DNA of 64,000 nt, from positions 23,627,001-23,691,000 of the forward strand of contig NC_092673.1 in the NCBI RefSeq assembly GCF_964355755.1. Direction: 5' to 3'. Under the pieces are notes generated by a model. The model worked only from the letters and a program-made list of their open reading frames with translations. It did not search any database and had not been told where the DNA came from. Positions 10,531-22,100 of the stretch are shown in pieces. The translations under genes were made by a program, and so were the position numbers. Every line of letters begins with the position of its first letter. Position 1 is the stretch's first letter. Source of the DNA: Antedon mediterranea. Its lineage: Eukaryota > Echinodermata > Crinoidea > Comatulida > Antedonidae.

Positions 10531-11946
10531 TCATGAAACTTCAATTGCATCCAATGGACATTTGTTGCTAGACGTGGTCAGCCATGGCTCAATGCATTTG
10601 TTATGATACATGTGTTTGCATGGCAATACTTTTAATCTCTCTCCGATGACGTAATCATCCATGCATATAAGGCAACACAAACCTTCGTGTTCAGAACCAG
10701 CCTCCAAAGATGGCAGAGAACGTATTGCTTTAGAAGTAGCCACTTTGGGCTTTACGGTCTCGTCTAGCCTTAATAGAAGTTCATAATCCTCAGGGCTAAG
10801 TTCTCGAAACTGTAGTTGCATCATTAATTCCAACATACGACTGCTATCTTTTCGGATCTTGTCTTCCAGTTCTTTTGCATCAGCAATACTCTTCTGAACA
10901 GTGGCAAGGTCCCTGTTCAGTTGGTCGTCCAAACTTTTCTTTATGATAGCCTGTGTTTCTAGTTGAAATAGTTTCTCCAAATCAGCAGCTGTCAAATCTC
11001 TATATTGCAAATCAATCAGTTCTTTAGTTTGTTTATCAACTGCATTTGAGATGTTCCCCTCGTGCAGAGCATACTCTGCAAATTCTATTTTCTTTTGTTC
11101 TGCGGGTTTAAATGGCGTTACCTTCCTCGGTTCTTTTCTCTTTTCCTTCTTCACCTGCTTCACCTTCTTAACTCTGCATGGTTCTTTTCTCCTCTGCTTC
11201 TCTTGGTCAAATTTTAACCGTATTGGATGATAGGCGGTGTTAATAGTGTGCTCAACACAGTTAATAACTTTTAATTTTACTCCTATCTTTTTCAAAGCCT
11301 TTTGTTTGTTATTTTTTTTCGCAGAAGTGTTTTCAGAAACATTTGTTTTTCTAGTAGATTGCCTGGTTAAAATACGTTGCTTTATGTTGTATTTTTTACC
11401 ATTGGTGACGGCCATTCTTGTACATTTATCGTGATTAAAATGTTCATCTCTTATCTGCACATGTACTTTTTGAAGTTTAGTGTTTTTTGTAGACCTCCGT
11501 TCAGTGCACCTTAAATTATCAGGTCCATCGAAATGTTCTAAATAGTGATCGATATCAGAGTGATCGATATCAGAGTGATCTAGATCTGGACGATCTACTT
11601 TTTCTGTATTGCTTCTTAAGCTTACCCTTGTGCTGGTGAAAATTCCATCCACTACAAAACAGTACAGGTGATCTGCAGGCTTAAATTTCTTCTTTTTAAT
11701 TTTGCTTTCCATTTTCTGTGATAACTTATTTGTAGGCCGATCAGACGTATTCAATATATCCGCACCGTTGTTGTAAGTAAGCGTTTTAACCAGCACTGTA
11801 GACCTGTTATTGCAATATTCTTCTTGTGATTGTGACCGTGTCCCTAAAATATCGATGACTTTCCTGTTTGTGTCCCTATCACTATCCTGAGTAGGCCTAC
11901 TGTGATTAGAATCGACGACTTGGGGTTCCATTTGGCAGGCCACCAT
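10531..11946 (-). CDS. Intronless RING-H2 finger protein (probable E3 ubiquitin ligase), 471 aa
   Basis: Likely recruits an E2 and transfers ubiquitin. The C-terminal RING-H2 spans residues 425-466: CLIC, then CKHMYHNKC, then KCPLD. The eighth zinc ligand is Asp instead of Cys, as in Rbx1, so the finger is probably still functional. Upstream lies a charged, probably coiled-coil region with an internal duplication (LQYRDLTAADLEKLFQLE and LQFRELSPEDYELLLRLDE). The N-terminal half is Lys/Ser-rich and low complexity, with an SDIDH tandem repeat. The start is taken at the ATG at 11946; the frame is open 10 codons further to 11976, where a GTG follows a CTCCCTTTTTAG acceptor-like string, so an upstream exon is not excluded. 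The single long exon contrasts with its split neighbours and could reflect retroposition. Substrates are unknown. Confidence 0.82.
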   Translation of the reverse strand: MVACQMEPQVVDSNHSRPTQDSDRDTNRKVIDILGTRSQSQEEYCNNRSTVLVKTLTYNNGADILNTSDRPTNKLSQKMESKIKKKKFKPADHLYCFVVDGIFTSTRVSLRSNTEKVDRPDLDHSDIDHSDIDHYLEHFDGPDNLRCTERRSTKNTKLQKVHVQIRDEHFNHDKCTRMAVTNGKKYNIKQRILTRQSTRKTNVSENTSAKKNNKQKALKKIGVKLKVINCVEHTINTAYHPIRLKFDQEKQRRKEPCRVKKVKQVKKEKRKEPRKVTPFKPAEQKKIEFAEYALHEGNISNAVDKQTKELIDLQYRDLTAADLEKLFQLETQAIIKKSLDDQLNRDLATVQKSIADAKELEDKIRKDSSRMLELMMQLQFRELSPEDYELLLRLDETVKPKVATSKAIRSLPSLEAGSEHEGLCCLICMDDYVIGERLKVLPCKHMYHNKCIEPWLTTSSNKCPLDAIEVS

Positions 11947-12025
11947 TATTGTATAATGTATATGTGTACCACTCACCTAAAAAGGGAGCTGCTTGTCACA
12001 ACTCGTCGTTTGTATTAATTTAGTA

Positions 12026-12033
12026 TTTATATA
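12026..12033 (-). promoter_or_regulatory. TATA box of RING gene
   Basis: TATATAAA on the minus strand (CCCTATATAAAT), about 80 nt upstream of the ATG, so transcription would start near 12000. An ATTGG (CCAAT on the minus strand) lies about 100 nt further upstream. Confidence 0.45.
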
Positions 12034-12130
12034 GGGTCATATTGCACAACGACAAGTAAGCTCAGAAATACAATGTTTTGATGACGTTTTTGTTATTATT
12101 AAAGTAATGATGTCATAATAGACGCTCTTG

Positions 12131-12135
12131 ATTGG
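12131..12135 (-). promoter_or_regulatory. CCAAT box in divergent promoter
   Basis: ATTGG on the plus strand, i.e. CCAAT facing the RING gene, sits between the two divergent genes and roughly 55 nt before the TSEN15 ATG. It could bind NF-Y and serve both genes. Confidence 0.4.
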
Positions 12136-12163
12136 ATAACAATAATTACGCGCCTCCAAAAGC

Positions 12164-12193
12164 ATGAACTATGACACGATAATGGCAACATGA
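12164..12193 (+). CDS. Short uORF overlapping TSEN15 start (9 codons)
   Basis: ATG at 12164 reads nine codons, including an in-frame ATG at 12182, to TGA at 12191-12193. That stop overlaps the TSEN15 start (ATGA). It is relevant only if transcription begins upstream of 12164. The overlap geometry would favour termination-reinitiation. Confidence 0.35.
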   Translation: MNYDTIMAT

Positions 12194-15050
12194 CAACACA
12201 CAAGTCGCCGGTTATTGATGATATTAAAATAAACCGAAATAACTGGTTATTTGACCATCCAATTGTAAGTTAAACAATAACTATGTAATAAAGAATTATA
12301 CATCATTAAAACAATTTGTATTTTGTAATGTAACAGCAAGTTAATTACCTGTCCAAGCTAGGCCTAACTAATACAAGCCGGGCCTAATAGCTAGCTTTTT
12401 AGCTTGCTCTCCAGCAGTCAATAGGCCTCCTTCCAAGCCCTTCAGTCTCAGGCCGAAGTTAGCCTAGGTATGCCTAATCCGCCTTTCGGATTTCTATATA
12501 GGCCTAGTAGGTCTAGCTAAGCCAGGGTGGGTAGGCCACTACTTTTCTACAGCCAATTGACGTGGTGTATCCTCTACCTTGCCAACAAGTAGCCGAGATT
12601 CAGGTTTTAATAATTAATCCTATGGAAATGCATGCAGCATAAAATAGGGCCTAAGAATAACATCACTCAGTCATAGTGTCCAACTTTTGGCGCTAGTTCC
12701 GTTTCGCACCTGTTTTTATTTCGACTTCCTTTTGACTCCAAATTGTTAAGCAACTTATTGTGAATACCACACCTTAAAATTGTACCTCATAAGTACTTTT
12801 ATGAAGAAGAATCACATAAAAAGTAACAAATAAATCCTTAAATTGATGATTTTACACACATGTTTCTCGCATACCGTTCGCCGCGAATTTAGCATACTCG
12901 AAGTTCAATATTTTCGTTTCTATGGAGCGCCAAAAGAGCAACAACAATAGATGGTTAAAACCTCAGTGGAATGCGTCTTCTTTTAATGCATTTATTATTG
13001 AAATACACGTTTAATTTTAATATATTTTGTCAATAAAAATGCTGTAACATTTTACTGCTAATAATTTGCTGTTTTCAAATAGCAACGAACACTAGGCCTA
13101 AGAGTAAGTCTAAGACTAAGAGGCATATTATTTAGATTAAGGTACACCCCTACAGTACATGTAATATGATGATGAATTTGTCGATTTTCATTCCTAAAAG
13201 CTCCTGCAAAAACCATGTACAGTATCAACAGTAATATTTTTGTTGCATTGACATTGACAAAATATGATAAAATTGAACGTAATTTTCACCAATAAATGCA
13301 TTAAATATACGAAATTTACTGAGTTTTTAGCCCTCTATTATGATTGCTCTTTTGGCGCTCCATAGAAACAACAACATTGAACATGGAGTATGCGAAATTC
13401 ACGAACCAATGTGCGAGAAACACGTCTGTAAATTCATCAATTTAAAGGATTTATTTTTTACTTTTTGTGTGATCTCCTTCGTAAAAGTATTTTTGAGGCC
13501 TAATTCTAAGGTGTGGTACTCACGATAAAGTTACTTAACCAATTTTGAGTCGAAATAAACGACAGGTGCGAAACGGAACTAGCGGAACTAGCTCAACCAA
13601 AATTGTAAATAATTTGGAGGATGCCATAGTCTTTAATCATTACTGAATGTTGCTGTAATGACACTAGCCTAGGCCTATGTTCCAATCCTTTAAATTTCAA
13701 AAATTAGATTTTGAAACAACAAAGATTTTATACGTTTTTTCAGTGGTCAGAAATTCAGTCCTTTGGCATGAAAGACTTGAGACAACAACGTATTTCAATG
13801 ACTGTCTATCTGGATCTTTGTGAAGGTAAGGCTTTTTGTAGTGTTTAAAACTTAACAATATATTCAATTGGTACGATTAGTTACAGTATTAGATCATTTT
13901 TTAATAGCAAATTTTTAATTAAAACCATAGCGTTATCAGTCAAGATATTTTATAAGATGTTTATTTCATCAGCAGAAATTGAATGAATACCTAATTGTGA
14001 TAATAAAATTATTTCTCCCCACCATATTCAATATTACCACATGCAGAATCACCCTAACTAGGTACTGTATGGTATGGCTGTATAATACTTTTATAATATT
14101 TCAGGAACTTAGGAATGAATCATGAAGTAAGGGACAATATCAACATTATTCTACTGCAGTTACTGCAGCAAATACATTTCGTTTACTCTTTAACCCATTT
14201 ATACAATTATTTAGACTTTTTGATCGTAAACACTGTTTATTGCAGTGAATGCCAGTACATTAAAACAAAATAAATAAAATCTTCCGAATCGCAGTAATAA
14301 AACGGAGTTGCTGCAGTAACAAAATGTACATACTGCAGTAATGAAATGTAGATTTACTGTAGTACTGAACTGCAGTAACAAAATCTAGTTACTGCAGTAG
14401 AATAGTTTTAACATGATCCTGAAGTACTCTCATTTTTTTTCTCATTGTAAATATTTAGCCAAAGACTGGTTGACTATGAAAGTACACAAATGCAGCCAGT
14501 TACAACTTGTATACTTAAGTGGAAAAAGTCAAAGGAAAGCACCAGTTGAGTATATTTTACCACTGACGGCGGACTCGGAACTGAGTCAAGAAAAGTATGT
14601 TATTATCGGGCCCCTGAGCTCAAATTGTATACAATTTGTTACGTTTGATTTTTACTAGCTATAAAAACATATCAAATATATATCATATATAAAAAACATA
14701 TCAAAACAGGCATTAATATACCTAATAAAGGCTAACCCCCAGAGCGATATTGGGATTTAGTTTGTTTAGTTCATACTATATATACTATCATACTACAATT
14801 ATTTAACCATATTTTAAAAATTTTTTTTAGAATTCAAGAATTTCTAGAACACATTCCTGTTGATAATGACGTCGACCAGCATAATGAGCAACGGTCACTT
14901 ACTCTGGCAATAAGTGACTCTGATTCAACAACAGTCTATTACAGGGTGACTAATGGCATTGCTTTACCGAATGATATGATTATTTCCAGCCAAGCTTCCG
15001 AGAGACAACTGCCAACAGAGGGCGATATATTTGCACCAGAAGAGTTATGA
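12190..15050 (+). CDS. TSEN15: tRNA-splicing endonuclease subunit Sen15, 170 aa
   Basis: Structural subunit of the nuclear endonuclease that cuts introns from pre-tRNA, partnering with Sen34, Sen2 and Sen54. Exons 12190-12264, 13744-13825, 14459-14594 and 14831-15050 join in phase (0, 1, 2) to 170 codons plus TGA; human TSEN15 is about the same length. Recognition rests on VYLDLCEAKDW near residues 45-55, the LQLVYLSG strand, and especially TLAISDSDSTTVYYRV in exon 4, matching the conserved C-terminal nuclease-fold core of Sen15. No catalytic triad is expected, since Sen15 is non-catalytic. Intron 1 carries a large fold-back transposon and intron 2 a second one. Transcription is divergent from the RING gene 243 bp away. 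Confidence 0.9.
12680..13606. mobile_element. Large inverted-repeat (fold-back) element in TSEN15 intron 1
   Basis: Left arm about 12680-12960 and right arm about 13345-13606 are imperfect inverted repeats. CTAGTTCCGTTTCGCACCTG at the left matches CAGGTGCGAAACGGAACTAG at the right; the inner ends TTTCTATGGAGCGCCAAAAG and CTTTTGGCGCTCCATAGAAA also match. The spacer is about 385 nt and AT-rich. No transposase frame is present; the 62-codon frame at 13340 is part of the right arm. Confidence 0.8.
14147..14408. mobile_element. CTGCAG-rich inverted-repeat element in TSEN15 intron 2
   Basis: Ends TATTCTACTGCAGTTACTG and AGTTACTGCAGTAGAATA are inverted. Inside, CTGCAGTAAC-type motifs recur at least six times in both orientations. 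About 260 bp with no coding capacity; a MITE-like element. Confidence 0.6.
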
Positions 15051-15074
15051 CAAACATTTAAATGGTTCATATAA

Positions 15075-15080
15075 AATAAA
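15075..15080 (+). terminator. TSEN15 polyadenylation signal
   Basis: AATAAA lies 25 nt after the stop, followed by a T/G-rich stretch (GTTTTTGTTTGCATTG). This predicts a very short 3'UTR. Confidence 0.6.
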
Positions 15081-15612
15081 ATAACTATTCGTTTTTGTTT
15101 GCATTGTAATTTGTGCAATGTAATTGTAATCTGCTGAATTTTATCAAACCAAAATGTGACACTTGGATCTCCTGGATAATTTTACTAAGTTTACAATGCA
15201 ATACCAGGTTGAAACACCGGTTCTTGTCAAATCAGATTATGGTAGCCCCTGCATTTAGTATCTGCCTCAGACATATTGGCTTATGCCTCTCCTCTGGTCA
15301 AGGTGGGCACTGGATGAGAGAAGCCTTTGGTCAATGATAGGACCAGCCAAAGGTGCTTTAAAACAGTACTGGCTTAGTTTCATCCATCATTCAGATGAAT
15401 GTAGGACTAATTGTCATTGTCGTTCATTTATTCAATCATAATAAATTTATGTTTGAATCAGGGATAAGATTAAAAACACTATGCAACTCCTTGCAACTGT
15501 ACATTACATTTTTATTTAAGTTTGTATTTCCATGGATTGTCAAAAACGAATTTCGACTGTCCCAATATAAATGAGCCAATCTATTCACAGGACAAACCTA
15601 AACAACAAAGTA
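15081..15612. other. Intergenic, nothing recognised
   Basis: Between the TSEN15 3' end and the first MITE. Small open frames here have no recognisable domain and I do not call them genes. Confidence 0.5.
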
Positions 15613-15765
15613 TTAAGCTGTGTTTACACTATGTGACAAAGAAAGTGATCTGCCCATATATGGACACAATGATGTCATATTATTACCATAATATTTGGGC
15701 ATATCATTACCATATTTGGGCATATCGCAACTCGAATAAAGTTTGATTGTGTAGACAGAGCTTTA
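15613..15765. mobile_element. MITE family A, copy 1
   Basis: Diverged left end TTAAGCTGTGTTTACACTAT; right end TTTGATTGTGTAGACAGAGC. The core has CATATTTGGGCATATC and ATGATGTCATAT. No transposase. Full family structure: ends TAAAGCTCTGTCTACACTA and its complement. Confidence 0.75.
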
Positions 15766-16154
15766 CAACAACAAAATTGTTGTTATTGTTATAACATTTT
15801 ATACTGGCTCTCTTTCTTTTCGTTCTCCTTCACCGCTGTAAAGAATCAAATGGGTTATAAATATTAAAAATATTGTTGCAAATGTTTACAATACAATAAT
15901 ATAAGCCCGGAGATCCCCTTTCTTCTTCTTCTTTCGGTACTGCTTAACGATCCTTAAACAAGCAAGCATAAGTTCAAGTACGTTTTAAATATTGCGCCCT
16001 CTATTTCTATTACTTGGAAAGTTAAAGTTCCATCATACAAACATGAGTATCCAGCTGAGTGGTATCCACGGTGTTGTATTTTGACATAGGTCTAGAACAA
16101 CAATAATTTAATTCTAGCGTGTAAAAAATGTAATTAACTGTTCACCACAGTAAC
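15766..16154. other. Intergenic and promoter region of the MGCVE gene
   Basis: No gene. The final 200 nt should contain the 5'UTR and promoter of the gene starting at 16155; I see no clear TATA box. Confidence 0.4.
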
Positions 16155-19100
16155 ATGGGGTGTGTTGAGACCAAACAGTTCGATCATGCAGGTTAGTTGT
16201 GTTTAATTCTTTACACAATTTTCGTCTTCTGCTAGGCCTAACCATAACCTACTCATCATGTTGTCATTACTTAATACTCAACTCGGCGGTACGTATTAAG
16301 GCTAGGCTGGAACTATCTGTATGGCTAATAATAAGCCTAATAAAGGCGTAACCCTGAATCCCGATAACAAATATCGACCAACACAGGACAGTATATTCAA
16401 ATAATTAATTTAAATAATAATAAAAACATTATTAACTTTAAGATTGTTTAATATTAATAAATGTTTATGTATTATTAATTTATTGTCACATTGTTTGTGT
16501 CTTAAAAATTGAAAATAAATGAATTGAACAGTTTTTACAATCAATTATATTTTATTATAAATATTTTTATAACTTATATTTTTAATGAAGAGTCCACTTG
16601 AGACAATGCAAGGCCCCTCCAATGTTAAGTTATGATTATCAAATTCAGTATTTTTTTTTAAATAGATTTTTGTTTAAATTGGAATGTTAATTTTTTATTT
16701 ATCAAAAGCTTAATTTGGTGATACTTGCATGCCAAACTAACTTACATTTATACAATATTTGAAAAACAACAACGTCCAAATTGAATACGCCATGTACTGT
16801 ACCTCACCTGTCATGTCAAAATGTCATTCTGGTCCATGTTACCCGTTGAATTGTTTCACGCCAAAATTGATGGAGCAGGGATGGCCAGATACATGGCTTA
16901 ATGACCCTAATTAAAGGTATATTAGTTAGTACCCAGGGGGAAGGTTGGTTTCTGAGACTAACCCCAGTCACAGTTCATCAGTTTTTCTTGAAAAACGTTT
17001 CATTTGATAGCAGTGCATGAAATAAAATAATGAATTACATCTTCCGCGAAACTAATTTAAAAACTAATCCAGTAGAAAATATAATTGAATAGTGGTAATA
17101 AAATTCATATACTGTAGATCTATAGATTTCATCATCATACAACGTCAACAATCATAATTTAATTGAATTACTATTAATAGCCGTAGATACTGTAGTAATT
17201 ATTATATACTGTACTTGGTTAATTGTACTTCCCAGTAAAATTAAACCAATAAAATGGAGTTAGCATACAAATTAAAATCATCGGTTATGGAAATCTAATT
17301 CAATTATTTTATTTCATCAAGCACTCTGGCTTGAAATTGTCTTTCTTGTCACGTATATAAAACACTAAATATGATAAAATGGTGAAAATACAAACAGTAC
17401 GACACCAAGGGGTAAAATACAAAAGCAACAAATACAAAATTATATAAAAAGGTTAAAACATGGCAGTAGTAAATAATATCATAAAAATCTAGAAAACATT
17501 ATGTAATATACTGTATGTACAGTATGTATCACCTGACAAAATTTGCATTAAAAAGCCTCATAATAGCAGGTGGAAAAAAGAATTTCGTAATCTATTAGTT
17601 TTCATCATAGGGAAGTAAATTCTACAATCTCTGTTAAAGACAACATATTTGTTGAGTGGATGCCATACTGTGACATAGGGGGTTGAAAACAAAAGCATTA
17701 TAAGTATTTACCAATACACAATGGCATTTATACCAGGGAAGAGTGAGTCTTGTTTATACCATGGCAGGATTTAACATAAAAAAGTCCTTTCAAAAGAAAG
17801 AAAATATGGTACTGTGCAGATTTTGTGATAGGGATGAGAGAAACCACTTTAGGTTTTAATATTACAGCTGAGGTTTAAAAATGTTGAGAATATACTGTAA
17901 GAACCTAGTTGCCTTAAAATTACATTTAATACTGTACACTCAGGATCTTTGTGGTATACTGTTAAGTACTTTATTCTATGATGCATATGACTATTAGGCC
18001 TAGTAGAGAGAGTATAGTTGAGATACTACTGTACTGTACCCCTATTAAAAGAAAAACACATATTGAACTAAGGGAAATACAGTATATGTTTTTAAACTGT
18101 GACCATCCACAGTATTCAGTGGACACATATTAAGAGGACACTTTGTTGAGTGACCATTCTACTCTATTACATACAAACCTTTCTCTGATTTATATGATTT
18201 CGCATTGACACCTGATAGAATGTATTATGGTATCATCATATGAATCATCAAGGCTCCATAACAAAATGATGGAGTATTTTTTAGTGTCTGCCTTTTTTAT
18301 TTAAACTTACTTATGCAATTGATTTTGTAACTATGGACGTCCGTTTCCGAAATAGAAATGCAATGAATGAATGAATGAATTACTTGCATTATAATTATTA
18401 TTTTAATAAAATCATTAATAATGTTTTACCAGAATAGCTCTAAACATACAGAACATGTGACTTGAATACAGTAATTTTATTTCATACTGTAAATTGCTAT
18501 ACCTGAGCTTAAAGTTAATAATAAACTCCAAATCTCAGTTGAAAACTAAAATTCTAATTTTAGAAACTACTAGATTAATTTGTTAAATGCGTGATCAATA
18601 ACATGCTTTGTTAATTTGTTTTCTTTAATTCTAAACCATTATTTTCAATACTTCTTCTAAAGAGAACTAACCGTGTTGCCTAGCAATACACGTTCTCACT
18701 GCATGTATAAAGGGGTAAATTAAACCATCAGTTAAATGCATCATTCTTTTAGTTTTACCTGTACATAACGATAGTTATAGATTTGTGTATTTGTTTAGGA
18801 GAAAGATGTTTGGAATAGACATACAATAATACGAATTAGTTATAGATTTGTGTATTTGTTTAGGAAAAAGATGTTTGGAATAGACATTGATGATGAATGG
18901 TTCAGAACAGCCATGCAGTACTATACGCACTTAACTGTAGATTTTTTGTCTGCTATGAGGAAATTTAATTTGTTTAAATTATTAATATTAGCTGAGCATG
19001 AACAGTGCAGTATGTTCTAATCTATTCTAACAGTATCAGTTCAATCTAAAAAAAATCTTCTACGTCAATATTTGTTTAAAGCAGTGAACACTAACAAAAA

Positions 19101-22100
19101 TCAACAGTGCAAAAGAAACTCATTGGATTGTTTACCACTGCCATGGTTACATTATACATGGATCTGACACCATATCATTATCAAGGATCTTGCATAGTAT
19201 TTAGTTTCTCATTGATTGTTTTGTTTATAGATGATTAATCACAAATATAAACTGTGTTGAATAAAATGAGTTGTTTCATTGGATGCTGACTTTAGTAATA
19301 ATATCTCAATAGAATTGGCAACTACTGCAAAATGATCAGGTTATTAAACTGACCACTTTAAATTTCCTGAAATAGATAATAGGTATCCGTACTTTAATCA
19401 CAAAGTTTATTAATCTTGTGACAATGTAATAATGTATTGTAATAGAGGGAAATATTAAATCTTGACGTCAATAAAGTTGCCGAGTTTACACTGGAGATTA
19501 AAATTTATTGATTTAAAAAATGAATAAAGTATCTTTGTTTTTAATGTGGTATTTAGAGTTTTTTTTTTAAATAGCGTATAAAAATGTCTATTAGAGTTCA
19601 ATTCAAGTCTCACATTATTTAGTCATCATTTATAATACAATTTAATTATACTTATTATATTTTGTTTTCCAGTTACAGTATGCACTCTAAATTTAAAACA
19701 TCTTGCTTATTTTATTTTACTTCAACAGTCTGTCACATGGTGTAATCTCCATCATTATGTCTATATAGGCCAATAGTACATAACTGTAAAACATGTCAAT
19801 TGATGTTTTAAGTTATTTATTCTAATAATTGACATTTTATCTCTGCTTACTCCCACACTCCACTCCCTGAGCCTGAAATGCCTTTTTCATGGCCAAATTG
19901 TTTGTAAAAGTGTATACACATACTGTACGTGGGTGTTGATGCCCAGATAGGTAAACGCTGGAGTTTTGCTAGGGGTATGTTCAGACTCACAGCGTTAAGG
20001 TTGCGTTATTTATGTAAGGGGCGTACATATTTTTGTGTTTGAACCATGCCGCGAATTAGCATTAGGGAGCTGTTACGCTGCGCCAGTGGCGTTAATAACC
20101 CTAACAGCAGAGGGTACATTTAATAACGCTAATCCAGTGATTTTTAACCTTAACCAATGAAAAGACACGACCACGATTAGCAGACAGCAACTTCATACCT
20201 GTATACGACAGTGAAATAGTTATGTCAAATGTATTTTCAGGTTTTCAATTTAAAAAAAAAGTGGCGTCAGTGATATGATATTTTCATAAATTAAATCAAT
20301 TAATCAGATAATTTTCTGTGTAATAATTACGATTTAAATTATTTTGAATTAATATGCAATTCTACAAGTAGTAGAACAAATCAGTATATTTGAAGGTAAC
20401 ATTATTATGTAAATAAAAATTTAAAAAAAAACAATTTTATGATGTAAACTTTCATGCATTGTCATGAATGTATACATATACAGTATTTCTACTGTATGTG
20501 TTTTAAATGCAAGGCATTGGAATTTTGATCGTTGTGTCTGAACACCTTGGCTTTTAACGCCACGGATTACCGTATGTCTTGCGTACAATAGATAATGCTA
20601 CCTTGACGCTGTGAGTCTGAATATACCCTTAGTGATTTAAAAGGGTATTTAGTTTATAAGAATGATATTAATTTGAGTTATCCATCCTGTATTATTTCTC
20701 GCAGTTGAATGTGTACGAATTATAATTTAATAAATAAATAAAAAGATTGTTAAAATACAATAGAATTCCTCTCAGTGTAAACAAATAGCAAGCTATTTTT
20801 CTACTTTTACTTTCAACTAAAAAAGCACAGTGAGGTCTTCTAGGCATAATGAAATTCAGTATTTCATATTATAATTAATAGTAAATTTATTGGTATTATC
20901 TATTCTTAAGGACAAGCCGTGAATGTATAGGAATTCTTCATGAAATTCACGAACATCATTATTTTATGAGCAAGTTTACAGTGTGAAATTGAAAAGTTGT
21001 ACAATGATTAGGAATTAGGGCGGACAATTAAACAACAGGTGTTCAGTAATACCCCTTTTTTTGTTACATAACAAAATACAGAGCTGTTAAAGGTACCTAA
21101 AAAATTGTAAAACAAAGTGTAGAACTTAAACCTGTCCTAAACAGACATTCCAACCCTTCGGATTTCTTCAGGAGCTTCTAAAATGTTCATCCCAATCTTT
21201 CGATCTGAATAATAATTAATGTAAAACAAAACCTCCTGAAATTTTGGTTTTAGGATAAAAACATTTCAAACCCACATTTACTTTCTGAATTCCATTTTTT
21301 TAGAAGGTTATTTCTGTATTTAGATAATACTATCCCATAGTTGATAGAATGCATGACGGTCCTTTGCAGTGATAAATATTGAAATGCTGATTGTGCCAGT
21401 TATTTTGTGATGAGTCATGTCAAATCCAATAAATATGTCAAACTCGAGTCAAATCCATTAAAAATGTGTCAGATTTGTAAAACTCCAAAAATTGTTAAAT
21501 TAAAGTTGGAACGTCTTCCTACTGTGTATATTGCATTTTAATTAGGGGTATTTGATCTCTGCTTGTGGAGGTGTTTGACATTCAATTTGAAGAACCAGAA
21601 GTATTGCGAGTACTGTAGCTTTTTGGAAAAGGTTCACAGAGGATGGCACAGACAGGTCTTAAACTTGTGAATTCTCTTATGCCAGTAAAGCTTTGTCTAC
21701 ACTATCAAACGTGACAAATGTGACAAAAAAATGTGATGTGTCCATATGGATATGATGATGTCATATCACTACCATATTTAAGCATATCACTACCTTATTT
21801 GGGCACATCACACTTTTTTTTGTAAAAGTTTATATGACATGTACATATTTATGTATATATTTTTGAAAAACATAGTTCATCTGTTTTTTTCATATATGTT
21901 TTTTGAAGGCCCCTTGATTGGATAGCATATGCTGTTTAGGGTTACCTTCATTAAACAAGGTTTAAGAAAAAATTAATAAAACAAAAAGACCGGGCCTTGA
22001 TTCCTTACCATCTCTTTCTAGGTTTTACTATAGTAGCCCTGTTAAAATCATGTTTTCATTTTTGTCACCTTATTTTTTAGTTAAGCCTGTAAATTTTGTA

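Noticed and set aside
13340-13528. 62-codon frame
   Set aside because: Lies in the right arm of the fold-back element; no domain.
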